From Gnetum montanum (lineage: Eukaryota > Streptophyta > Gnetopsida > Gnetales > Gnetaceae): a stretch of 64,000 bases of DNA. Positions within the stretch are counted from its first letter, which is position 1. Every line of letters begins with the position of its first letter. The position numbers were made by a program, and so were the translations under genes. The notes under the pieces were generated by a model. It had not been told where the DNA came from, searched no databases, and saw only the letters and a program-made list of their open reading frames with translations. The DNA is taken from contig MNCI01013629.1 of the NCBI GenBank assembly GCA_015680685.1, positions 515,009-579,008 on the forward strand. Direction: 5' to 3'. Positions 11,610 to 22,185 of the stretch are shown piece after piece.

Positions 11610-11625
11610 GCCCCTCTTTGTTGAC
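11609..11625 (-). other. Polypurine tract of element I
   Basis: The minus strand reads gtcaacaaagaggggcc, identical in its core to the PPTs of O (33661-33679) and A (38654-38672). It primes plus-strand synthesis next to the 3' LTR. Confidence 0.85.
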
Positions 11626-12600
11626 GCTTGGAGGAATCGACCTGAGAAGCGTCGACAAAGAAGCGCAAAACACCACAAGCAACTTGATAAAAGCTTTGTC
11701 CCTTGCCACTTGACTAGACGTCATCGTACCGCGTTTAGTAGTGACCGGGATTGAAAAAGGTGAGATTGGTAGCTGGTAGGAGAGAAGGGATTGTGGGGAT
11801 TGGTGACTGCCCAAGGGATCATGCTGGGGAAATGGGATGCTCAGGTGTGCGGCATGCCGGTCCTTGTCGATAGCCATTTTTTTGGCAGACTCGGAATTCA
11901 GGCATGCGATGCGCGTCCTTTGGCAGAATAGTGCTCTTGGTTAGTGTTCAAGAGAGTTTGTTGTCAATGCCAAAGCCACGGGGTGATGTTTTGCATTCTT
12001 TGGAGGAACAACACCCTTCTTTGGGGAAACTGTAAGCGAAGAGCCAAAGCCATGCAACAGGATATTTCTTGATTGCTTTTGACATGAGTGCCTATTTTCA
12101 AGACCGATACCTTCCTGCCTGGGGCTTGTATGGAAAGTGCCAAGGGTCCCGTTTTTTTTTTTGGAAACTTGTTCTTGTACTCATGTGCGAATATTGTGTT
12201 TTGTGTGTTGCGACTACTGTAATGTTTTGCAGTGTGCAATAGTTTGGTGAACAGATAGTGAATTTTCGGGGAATGGGAATGTACGGGTTAACAGTTTGAT
12301 TTAGTCTTGCAAGGTGGATTAATGGACATTGCCTCATCTTGTTTCCTATGATGAAATTCACTCTCGTATGAGAACTTCTGAGTGTCATCCTGCAAACATA
12401 ACTCCAAGGAGACAAGAAAATCATGAGTGAATAAATGAGCTTAGATCTAAACAGCTGGAGGTGAACAAAAATATTGGGGGCAATTCAGAGCACTGAGTGC
12501 GAATGTCGACGATGTTGATGAGATTGTGTGCTGATGAGGGATGCAATGATTCTGATGAATGAATACAGCTGTGGAGTGAAGAGTCGGAGATGAACGTGCC
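11626..12600 (-). other. Region between integrase and PPT of element I, no gene seen
   Basis: About 1 kb without a supportable gene. The last 90 bases before the PPT (GGTGTTTTG..TTTGTCGACGCTTCTCAGG on the minus strand) are conserved in O, A and B, so this stretch may matter for the element. A minus-strand ORF at 11365-11877 runs into the LTR and has no relatives in the other copies. Confidence 0.5.
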
Positions 12601-13054
12601 AGTTTACAGTCTTAATGGACTATCAAGGGTTAGTTTTGTGTCGTAACCCATTGGACATTGCCCTTTTAGCGTCGTGGCAAACGGTACATTGCCAGTTTCG
12701 AATCTTAGCGGACCATGCAGAGGCAAGCTAGTTTATAGTCTTACTCTGATGGTTGAGATGGTGGCAGTTTACTGTCGTGCCGGACAGATGCTAGTTTATC
12801 GTCATTGCGGACACTGTGGGATTAGTTTTAAGTCATAACCCAGGACTGTTCGGTGGTATTAGTTTATCGTCATGATTCCAGGACGAGCTGTGGTATCAGT
12901 TGATAGTCGTGATTCCAGGACTAGCTGTGGTATCAGTTTATAGTCGTGATTCCAGGACTAGCTGTGGTACTAGTTTATAGTCGTGATTCGAGGACTAGCT
13001 GTGGTATCAGTTTATAGTCGTGATTCCAGGACTAGTACATACCTGAGCTCAAAT
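12600..13054 (-). repeat. Post-integrase repeat tract of I, with five 37-bp tandem units
   Basis: 12853-13037 holds five tandem 37-bp copies with starts at 12853, 12890, 12927, 12964 and 13001 (core agtttatagtcgtgattcc). 12600-12850 holds looser versions of the same motif. The reverse strand gives the TAAACTA core found at module borders elsewhere. Confidence 0.85.
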
Positions 13055-16000
13055 TTATGTATAAAACGGTTTCAGGAACAAGTGATTGGTTGGATTTGCA
13101 AATTCTTTTCCGTCCATGTCAGCTAGCTTGAAAGCTCCATTGTCAAATGCTTTGATGACCAGGTAAGGCCCTTCCCAGTTGACTGAGAATTTATCAGGGT
13201 GTTCTTGAACAACCTTAAGCATGAGGTCTCCTTCTTTGATGGGGCGTTTATGAATGTCATGCCGATGTCATTGCTGCTATTGTTTTTGGTACCATTCGAT
13301 CTAATCAAGTGCGCGTACGCGCTCCTCCTCCACCGAGTCCAGGTCAATGATGCGTAGATCATTGTTTTGCTCGTCGTCGAGAAGTCTGGAAAGCGTGATC
13401 CTTAGAGATGGTACATGTAATTCTAAAGGTAAAACAGCTTCGGAACCGTAAACAAGATTGTACGGAGTTTTACCTGTCGAGGTCCAGTGTGTAGTACGGT
13501 ATGCCCACAATGCATACACGAATTGTTCGTGCCATCTTCGTTTACTTTGGGCAAGCATCTTTTTGAGTATTGTGATGATTGTCTTATTTGTTGCTTCCGC
13601 CTGCCCATTGCTCTGAGGATAGTAAGGGGATGAAAACGAATGTTTGATCCCTAGACTATCACAAAACGTTTTGGTCTTGGCACTGCTAAATTGTGGCCCA
13701 TTGTCAGTGATGATTGTCATGGGAATGCCAAAACAGGTTATAATGTTTTCGAGGATGAAGTGGCGCACGTGTTTAGAAGTAGTTTTTTGAAGGGGCTCAG
13801 CTTCCACCCATTTCGTGAAATATTCGGTTGCTGTTATGATAAAACCATGCCCGGCAGAAGATGTGGGTGTTATCGGGCCTATAAGGTCTAATCCCCACTT
13901 TTGGAAGGGCCATGTGATTTGTGTTGTATGCAACTCATTTGGTGGGACATGGATTAGATTACTGTGTTTTTGACAAGTACTACATGTTTTGACCTTGGAC
14001 AGACAGTCGTACTCCATGTGTGGCCAATAGTAGCCTAAGCGTCTTATTTTGGTTGCCATTGCCTTCGGTGCAATGTGTCCCCCGCATATTCCGTCGTGTA
14101 CTTGTTCAACAATTGTTTGGGCTTTGGTACTATTGATGCATGTCAGCAGTATGCCTTCGTAGGATCGGCGACACAATGTGTCTCCTATTAGTGTGTATTG
14201 TCTAGAACGTTTGCGTACTACGTCCTTTTGTGCGTTTGTTAAATTTTGTGGTGCTTTGCCGCGCAGAAGGTATTCCTTTACGTCATCGTACCATTCATTA
14301 GCATGTGTTGTACTGACAGATGTGATTGGCAGCATGTTGAGAGTATTGGTTATGGGCTCGGCACAACTGGTTACAGAGCTTGGTAACGCATGAAACATGT
14401 CAGGGGATATGTTTAAGGCCAAGGTTGCTAATGCGTCTGCAATGGTATTGTCATTTCTGGAGACGTGTTGGACATCGACGCTTTCGAATCGTTTAAGTAG
14501 GTGTTTAGCCAAATCACAGTATGGTTGTAAGTGTTTCGCTTTACATGTATAGACATTTGTGACTTGGTTTACGACTAGTTGTGAGTCCCCTCTGACTACA
14601 AGCTGTGTAATGTCCAAAGCTAGTGCGGCCGCGAGACCTCTAAGGAGGCCTTCATACTCTGATATGTTATTAGTACAATGAAAGTTGAAGCGATAAGAAA
14701 AAGGTTTAATTTCCCCAGAGGGGTATGTGATTATAACGGCAGCACTTCCTCCTCGAGAGGTGGATGCTCCATCGAAGTTTAGAATGGCATCGTAGTTATC
14801 TGGCACCGTATCTATTGCATTTACATTTTCGTCTGGGAATTTGGGTTCTATTGTACCTAGATCTTTTGTTGGCGACGTAGTCATTTGATTTGCTATGGCT
14901 TGGCCTTTGATTGACGATTGTGCCATGTAGCGTAGGTCAAACTCAGCTATGATGGCCTTCCAATGGGCTATCCTACTTGATTCGTAGATATTTCCAGTTA
15001 TAGCTCTGAGTACATTATCTTTGCAAATTATGTTAGCTTGATTTTGGAAAAGATAATGTCGCCATTTCTTTAAAGAGAAAACAAAAGCTAAACATGACTT
15101 CTCTACGTCGTTGTATCTTTTTTCGTGGGCAACTAATGCATGGATCAGATAGTATACAGGGACTTCAGTTCTGTCATCTTGTTTTTGGCAAAGCATAGAC
15201 GCGATTGATGATTTTGATGTGTCCAGGTAGATGTAAAACGGCTTGTCATTTTTGGGTGGGTACACCGTGGGTAGTCGAGCGAGTGCCGTTTTAATGTTGT
15301 CAAATGCTTCTTGGCACTGCGGGGTCCATTCAGAATGGACATTTTTGCGTAGTAGGTGGTTCATAGGTGTTAGTTTTTCTGTCAATTTTTCTATGAACCT
15401 CCTGATGAACTGTAATTGACCTTGTAGCCCTCGAAGTTCGGTTAGGTTGCTAGGTGATTTCAGGTTTGTAATGGCCTTAACCGTATCGGGGTCTACCCGT
15501 ATCCCTGCTTCTGAGGTTACAAATCCAAGTAGTTTACCTGTCTTGACGCCGAAGACGCATTTCTTTGGGTTAAGCCTTAGTTCGTATTTTAGACAATGTT
15601 TTAACACTAAGTTAAGATCCTGTACATGTTGCTTTGACGTTTTTGATTTAACCACTACGTCATCCACGTAATCATTGAGCGAATGTAAGATGTAATCACT
15701 GAAGATGTATGTCATCGCCCTTTGATATGTGGCCCCAACGTTCTTGAGACCGAAAGGCATCATCGTGTAACAAAAGGTTCCCCAAGGTGTCATAAAAGTG
15801 GTTCGGAGCTAGTGTTCTGGATTAATATGTATCTGGTTATATCCCGAGAACCCGTCCATAAAAGATAACAGGGCATGCCCAGCGGTTGAGTCAACTAATT
15901 GATCAATGCTAGGTAAGGGGAAGTCATCTTTTATGGTTGCTACGTTGAGTTCTCGGAAGTCAATGCATAGGCGGATACTTCCATTCTTCTTTGGGACTAT

Positions 16001-16542
16001 AACCATGTTTGACACCCACTCGGCGTAATCAACAGCCCTAATGAAACCAGCTTGGTAGAGCTTGGTAATTTCACTACGAACTGCTAATGCTACCTCGGGC
16101 TTAACCTTTCGTGCTTTCTGTTTCACTGGCCTTAGTCTTGGATCAAGGATAATGTTGTGCTGGATGATACGAGGGTCTAGTTCGGGCATGTCTGTATAGG
16201 ACCAAGCAAACGCTTTCATATTGTTCCTAAGCATGTTTTCGATGTCTCTAGCTATATGCGGCTCTAGTAATGCGCTTAATTTTAGAATTTTAATTTCCCC
16301 ACCAGGCATGGTGATGGGAGTTTCGGTTAGAGGATCTTCAGTAATGTTTTCGGCTTCTATGTCGAGGGATTTTGTCATACCCTCATAGTCGTCAACCGTT
16401 TGCCGTGTTGAAGCTATTATTGCGTCGTTTGTTGATGAGCTCGCATGGACGAGATTCATGTCGATATTCCTTTCAACCATGCCGTATGGTCCATCAATAA
16501 CTAATGGCTTAGTTAAGCGCTTGCAATCCATTAGGCTAGTTC
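13055..16542 (-). pseudogene. pol: pol of element I: RT, RNase H, second RNase H, integrase
   Basis: Nearly intact polyprotein of about 1,160 codons. The exon begins at 16542 after a 3' splice site (attgacag on the minus strand), with ATGGATTGC at 16531. Domains: RT with SIDQLVDST, FMDGFSGYNQIH, MMPFGLKN and the catalytic YVDD (DYVDDVVVKS); RNase H (FYIYLDTSKSSIASMLCQK, RHYLF); a second, archaeal-type RNase H (ILNFDGASTSRGGSAAVI, NISEYEGLLRGL, GDSQLVVNQV, NDNTIADALA), a Tat hallmark; integrase with an HHCC finger, WGLDLIGP, TDNGPQF and GQAEATNK (intact D, D, E) and a C-terminal GPY/F block (NWEGPYLVIKAF). Stops at 15809 (TAG), 13301 (TAG), 13277 (TAG) and 13268 (TGA) are each one C-to-T step from Gln or Arg. 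Confidence 0.93.
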
Positions 16543-16560
16543 CTGTCAATAAATGGAGAG
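16537..16560 (-). other. 3' splice site upstream of pol in element I
   Basis: The minus strand reads a pyrimidine-rich stretch, then ttattgacag|gaactagcct, with the intron ending at 16543. ATGGAT follows 11 bases later. Equivalent sites precede pol in O (28646) and B (42808). The role is inferred from this conservation. Confidence 0.6.
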
Positions 16561-16647
16561 CCTGGTAAAATAGTGGAGGTCGTTTTATGTCTTTTGGCAA
16601 TCTTTAGTGTGTATGTATGACAGTGGATTAATGTGACAGTAAAATGG

Positions 16648-16779
16648 CAGTTTAATGCCTTATCGGGCAACAAACGACAGTTTAATGCCTTACTGGGCAA
16701 CGGACGGCAGTTTAATGCCTTACCGGGCAACACACAGCAGTTTAATGCCTTATCGGGCAACGGACGGCAGTTTAATGCC
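16648..16779. repeat. 30-bp tandem repeat upstream of pol in element I
   Basis: An exact 30-bp period: tttaatgcct at 16651, 16681, 16711, 16741 and (partial) 16771, each followed by a cgggcaac block. Because 30 is a multiple of 3 it stays open and gives a false ORF (PDKALNCRPL repeats). On the minus strand the core is GGCATTAAACTG, another form of the module-border motif. Confidence 0.9.
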
Positions 16780-16936
16780 GAAATTTTTGTGTTTTATATA
16801 GTTTATGTATATAATTTTTATATATTTTTTGAAAAATTTAAAGCAAATATGAAAAAGCACGGAAAATGAGGCAAAAAGCAAGGAAAAAGAAGGGTGGCGG
16901 CGGCATCAGCGTCAGCGTCAGCATTGGCATCGGCGT

Positions 16937-16950
16937 GCTATAAAAAGGGG
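16937..16950 (+). promoter_or_regulatory. TATA box of the antisense gene in element I
   Basis: gctataaaaagggg lies about 185 bases before the ATG at 17126 and is preceded by a GC-rich CGTCAG-repeat stretch. It is on the plus strand, opposite to the element. O has a comparable sequence upstream of its copy. Confidence 0.6.
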
Positions 16951-16969
16951 AAAAGTGGTTTCATTTGTC

Positions 16970-17790
16970 ATTTGACTTTCCGAGCGTGAGCGTGAACTGC
17001 GGCCAAACCCCAGCGTAGACGCTGAGCAAAACCCCAGCGTAGACGTCGAGAGAGAACATAGCGTAAACGTCGAGCGAAACCCCAGCGTAGACGCCGACCA
17101 AAGGAACCATAGCGTATACGCCGAGATGGGCAGAGGCAATGAAATGGAAGGCCGAGGAAAGAAAGGACCAGAGCTGATGTTCGCGGAGGAGAGCGAGGCG
17201 ATGCTGCAGTACCTACCCCGCCCGAGCCTTCCCGCATGGTCTGGATCTTCCAGCAAGTAGGCTCTTGACCCTATTTTTTGTTTATTTTTCTGCGTTTGTT
17301 TTTGTAGCATAGACAGTTAGCATATAGGGTTTCGGCGTATACGCTGAGCGTAAAGGGTTCAGGGAAGTGTACTGGCGTAGACGCCGCGTGTGTTGTTTTC
17401 AGCATAGACTGTCACGGCTTCGTTTTTTGGTGTTCAGCGTAGACGATTGTCGGTGTATACGCTGAGCGTAGACACCGAGTGTAGACACTTGTACTAGCTT
17501 CGGTCGTAGATGGTCTATGCTCGGCGTATATGCCGAGGGTTTCCACATCGTATATGCTGAGCGTAAGCTGGATATTTTGCAGCGCAAACCTGTTCGGCGT
17601 AAAGTCTTGTATTATGTACGGCATAGACAGTTTTTAGCGTGTACGCCCAACGTATACGCCGATCATAACAGTTTGTCTTTACGCCCAGCGTATACGCCGA
17701 GCGTAAACAGTTTGTCTCTACGCCCAGCGTATACGCCGAGCGTAAAAGTTTGTCTCTACGCCCAGCGTATACGCCGAGCGTAAATAGTTA
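16970..17790. repeat. GCGTATACGC / GCGTAGACGC motif array at the 5' end of the antisense gene
   Basis: Many copies of AGCGTATACGC, GCGTAGACGC and GCGTAAAC are spread over the leader and first intron. At 17671-17786 they form three tandem units of 38-39 bp (gtttgtctct + acgcccagcgtatacgcc). The same palindromic decamer fills the LTRs of this element. Confidence 0.8.
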
Positions 17791-20700
17791 GAAAAATTTT
17801 TCCGCGAATGTCTATTTTTCAAAATGAATTTTTCGGTATGATTAATCTTTGGGGTTGTTTTAATGGCTTGCAGGGACGTTGAACCTCTCCTTCTAGTGAC
17901 TAAGCTAGTTGAGGTGTTGACATGGTTTGGCACCATTGAGGGTGGTGAACCGACCCCAGATTTAACCATTGAGAACAATGGGGTCTGGTTTCGGGACGGG
18001 GCCCGCAAATTTTTGGCTTTCATGCTAGACCATTTCAGGGTTGTGATTTGGTCCCACCTGAGCGAGGATGTGGCGCGGAGCATCATCGAGGCCATGTTAC
18101 CCGGTGCAACGGAAGGTATTAGAATATTCATTGATGATATTGATGAAGGGCCACTTGTTGCCGAGGGTGTTCCCCCCGGTGGTCCAAGATCTGCCCGTCC
18201 ATTGACGCATGTGTGGAACCGGCTGCCACGGGAGCCTAGCTATATCAACAACACGTTATTCCTAGCTGGCCGCGCACACACCTTGTTCCAGAATCCTCCC
18301 GGCACAGTATACCGGGTGGAAAGGTAATTTCGTTTTAGCTCTGGTTGTTCCTATCTTTTTTACATTCAAATATTTGCTCTTGTTTTAACACATGTTTTCG
18401 CCTTCCCGTAGGCCGAAAGTTACGCGAGAAGGGGCCTACGCAGGCGATGATGGGCTTGCATTGGCACGCACGACTCTGGAGGTGTTCATGGTGGGTCCCA
18501 CCCTTCGTGGGACCGTTTTGGCCCACACTAGGGACGCCATGAAGAACTTCCACAAGAGATTTTCTAAGGCGTTTGCACAATGCACTGCGTGTGGATGGTT
18601 GCACGCTGACTGGTCCCCTAATGGACCAATTTTTCCGTCTGCTTCTGATCTGGGCGAAACCTCAAAATCTAACACTGAGAGTAAGTGGCAATGTTTTCTA
18701 GATGTCATGATGTGTTTGTTCAATCGCCAAGTGTTAAACTAATATGAGGGTTTTGGATTTGTCTCTACAGGTGGCATTATCTCTGGCGGGGGTTCTGTTG
18801 TGACCGGGCGGATTGAAACGACTCTCTCTATAAAATTCGGTGAAACCGGTGCCACCCAGAAGTGGTTACGGGTAAAAGCCCCGCCATCCATTATTGCCTA
18901 TCTAGAACATGCTGGCCTCATGGCGCTCTTCGTGGCCGCTAGCCCGAACGTGTCCATAGCGGAGATGATTGGGATCGTGGATTCATTTGACAGATTTGTT
19001 TCTTGCTATAGCGCTCGTATTAAGGGCGTTAAAATAATTTTTGAATTATCACCCCAAATTTTTACGGATTTGTTTGGCGTGCCTACAGGTGGTATAAAGA
19101 TTGTCTTAGATAGGACGCACAAAGAAATTCACACGATCTGCGATTTAGAGGATTGGTTAGGGGTGACAAAGGACACCAAAGGATTTCCAATGTAGGGGAC
19201 AACGAAAGTTGAAGAAGTCAACGAGCTTTACCCTTTATTTTGAGCACGTCTGTTTCCGAAGACTCTATCGCAAGTCAAGAGCCTCGGGGTTGAAGCAGTT
19301 CGAGCCACGAGCACTGTTCTAGAGGCTGGCGTGCTCTACAACTGGGCTGAATTTTTATTATTGGGCATGACTAAAGAGATAATGCGGCTGCGTTCGAACA
19401 TAGAAGCTCAGTCCCATTTCACCTTTGCCTTTTTTGCCGGTTATGTTCATCGTTTGACTGAATTTTTAGTGGTTCATGGCGAGAACAAATTTGTTTTGCG
19501 CGATAGAAATCAGTTATCTCACCCCTGGGTAAACCACTTATTCGACATAGCTAAGTCCCAAGACGCCCCTGAGGGGATTGATGAATCCCTTACGATCAGT
19601 ACGGGTGGATCGTCTGGCGCCTCCCTCCATACGCGCGATAGTGTAGGGTTGGAACCGGATGAAATACCCTACACTGCCAAGAAGGCGGAGCGGGTGGTTA
19701 AGGACACAATAGGCAAAGCCAAATCAAAGTTGGCGAAGCGTGACCGCACAGCTGAGGAGACCAGTGAGATTGAATAGCCCAAAGTAAAGTGGATTCGTTT
19801 TAAAATACCTGGTAAACCTCTTGTTTTCTTTACTTCACTTATCTTGCAGATAGTTTTAACGGTTACTGGCTGTATGCAACTAACTTCATCTGTCTTGTGT
19901 TGAGAAGTCAAGAGACATGATTTGCAGACTATACCTAAGGAGGAAGAGTTAACTGACCCGGCGGGAGGGACTGAAGTGCTGGGGGAAGGAACTGGAGACA
20001 CTGAACCACTAGATGATCAGGCGGAGACTGAAGAGATGTTCAGTGATTTTCTCAAAGGTAACTTGGACCTTGGAGCCCCTCCCACATTGGAGGAGACTGG
20101 AGGGAATGGTATGTCTCGTTACTTAGTTGTGTAGCCTAATATATTTTTATCTCATCGTGAATTTTTCATTTGACTCAGAGGAGAGCGAGACCATCCCTGA
20201 GAAGGAGCCAGAGATTCCCCCTAAAGTGCCGCCAAAGGTCAGCACGTCGCGCCCTGATGGACCTTTTACTTGGATGGAAATGCCAAGTAAAAGGGATTTC
20301 GTAGCTGGTGTGGCCGAAGAGGTTGTTGAGCGGATCGAAGGGATCCATCCTGAAATAGGTGTGGGAACTTCCAAAGGTCTTTACTATGTTAGAGTTTGAT
20401 GCTTGATTTTGTCCATTCTAACGTTTGTCTTTTCCCTATGGATAGGTGCCCAACTGAGGTGGGATTCGTCCGAGACTGTCACCATAGAGAGCTTGCTCAC
20501 ACTTTCCCCAGAGGTTGAACAAGTGCCCAGACCCGTTTACGAAGAGGTAGCAGAGGGCTTTGTTCACAATGCTAAAGCAGTATGGATGTGTAGGCGATCC
20601 ATTGAGCAATTGTGGCTCCAGATTCAGGTGAAAGAGAAAGAGGTTTCTGAACTGACAATGGAACGTGACGATCTGAAGGCCCGGTACGAATTCGCCGCAG

Positions 20701-21416
20701 CCAGATTAGACAATGATCGCTCTTGGCAGACCTCCGAGGTCACGTATACAAGGTATTGGAACCTACTCAATCGTCATGCAGGATTGATACGGAGACTAGG
20801 GGAGCACAGGGTCCAAATTGAATTGCTGAACACCAAATGCCAAGATTGGAAGGCTTTCGCCTCCAAAGTACGCAAATGGGGGCAAGATGAGAAGAACCAC
20901 AAGAACCAGTATAAGAAGTCGCTAAAAGAAGTGTCTATTGAAAAGCGACAGTTGGAAATGTTTGTGGAAGACCTTGGTCTGCGCTCTGCCTTTGACACAT
21001 TTGCCTAAAACACAATTGTAGAGATGGAATCCCCTAAACGACAGATAACAACCGCTTTCGGGGAGGTGTCAGTGGGGGAGTTCCCTTTGAAACGTCCCAC
21101 TTGGTCGGATGTTGACAAGGGAAAGGTTCTGGCAGATGTTGACTTGGGTCTCGATGGGACATATTGGGCAAGTGTTTCTGAAGAGGAAATCCTGCGGCGA
21201 CTGGAATTTGGCTTGGGGGGATTTCATCTTTATGAAGTTAGTTGATTGAATAATGTTTGAAATTTTGACATTCACTTATTCTTGTGTTGGTTATTTCTTT
21301 TTTGGTCTTTTCAGGATGAAGGTGGCGATGAAACTGGAGGGGCTGGTCCCAGTGGAGCAGGGGCCTCTGATGCTGGCGGATCGAAGGGGGACGATCGTCA
21401 TGTCCCAGATGTTTAG
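17126..21416 (+). pseudogene. Antisense spliced gene of element I with HAD (FCP1/NIF-type) domain
   Basis: Eight exons on the strand opposite to the element, between protease and RT. Inferred exons: 17126-17256, 17874-18323, 18412-18680, 18771-19811, 19928-20108, 20179-20358, 20446-21236, 21315-21416. All introns are GT-AG, 70-116 bp except the first (617 bp). All junction phases agree except exon 4/5, which is one base off. Exon 2 matches plant NIF-like HAD phosphatases: VWFRDGARKFLAFMLDHF, VVIWSHLSEDVARSII, NNTLFLAGRAH, LFQNPPGTV. The first catalytic block is LLLVTKLVEVL without the Asp, so it is probably not an enzyme. Exon 4 has an FELSPQIFTDLFGVP block. Exon 7 (ERDDLKARYEFAAARL onward) is coiled-coil-like. 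The last exon is acidic/Gly-rich. Stops at 19193, about 19241, 19775 and 21006 are all C-to-T type. About 1,050 codons. Cellular role unknown. Confidence 0.78.
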
Positions 21417-21525
21417 CATTTTAGCCTTTTTTTTTTTGTTTTGTTGTTTTTCGACTTAGATTTATACTGGAACTGTAACTTGAAGATTGTGGAATGAACA
21501 GAAACGATTGATTGTATGTAATAAC

Positions 21526-21542
21526 TATATATATATATATAT
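21526..21542. repeat. (AT)n microsatellite
   Basis: A short pure AT run about 110 bases after the stop of the antisense gene, in its likely 3' flank. Confidence 0.8.
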
Positions 21543-21649
21543 TTTGTTGATTTTGAGTTTAACATGATATAGAAATGTAAAAATATTTTGGTTTATTCTC
21601 CGTTTTAAGTGTATTACGGAAATGTGATTATAAAAGTAAAACGAAAAGT

Positions 21650-21920
21650 AAGTACTAGTTTATGGCCATTTCGGGCCCCATGCATAGTTTATGGCCATTT
21701 CGGGCCCCATGCATAGTTTATGGCCATCTCAGGTCCCTTCCGTAATCAGGAAATGTTTTAGAGGATGCGAATAAATTTCTCGGTCAACCGATCATTGCTG
21801 ATCGTGGCTAGTTTTATGTCTTTGCGGACATGATAGTTTAATGTCATTTCGGACTTTTTATAGTTTAACGTCATTTCAGACTGTTTATAGTTTACCGTCT
21901 TTTCGGACTAAAAGTGATAG
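21650..21920. repeat. Inter-module repeat array after protease of element I
   Basis: Three 29-bp units begin at 21661, 21690 and 21719 (tatggccatttcgggcccc). Looser copies follow (agtttaatgtcatttcgga). On the minus strand the core is GGGCCCGAAATGGCCATAAAC, the counterpart of O's array at 6291-6850. It lies between the antisense gene's 3' end and protease. Confidence 0.85.
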
Positions 21921-21986
21921 TATCACTTCAGTAATTTTTTGATCTTTTTCGTTTTAATGTTAGACGATTTTTCAACCGGTATGATC

Positions 21987-22185
21987 NNNNNNNNNNNNNN
22001 NNNNNNNNNNNNNNNNNNNNNNNNNNNNNNNNNNNNNNNNNNNNNNNNNNNNNNNNNNNNNNNNNNNNNNNNNNNNNNNNNNNNNNNNNNNNNNNNNNNN
22101 NNNNNNNNNNNNNNNNNNNNNNNNNNNNNNNNNNNNNNNNNNNNNNNNNNNNNNNNNNNNNNNNNNNNNNNNNNNNNNNNNNNNN
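21987..22185. other. Assembly gap of 199 N
   Basis: Unknown bases that remove the C-terminal part of element I's protease. Confidence 0.99.

Noticed and set aside
11365-11877. 170-codon minus-strand ORF near the 3' LTR of I
   Set aside because: It crosses PPT and LTR repeats and has no counterpart in O, A or B.
16536-16760. Repeat protein PDKALNCRPL
   Set aside because: It comes from a 30-bp tandem repeat that cannot shift frame. It lies in an inferred intron.
16970-17790. CRISPR-like or telomere-like array
   Set aside because: The repeats are short, palindromic and irregular, without unique spacers, and the context is a plant retrotransposon.
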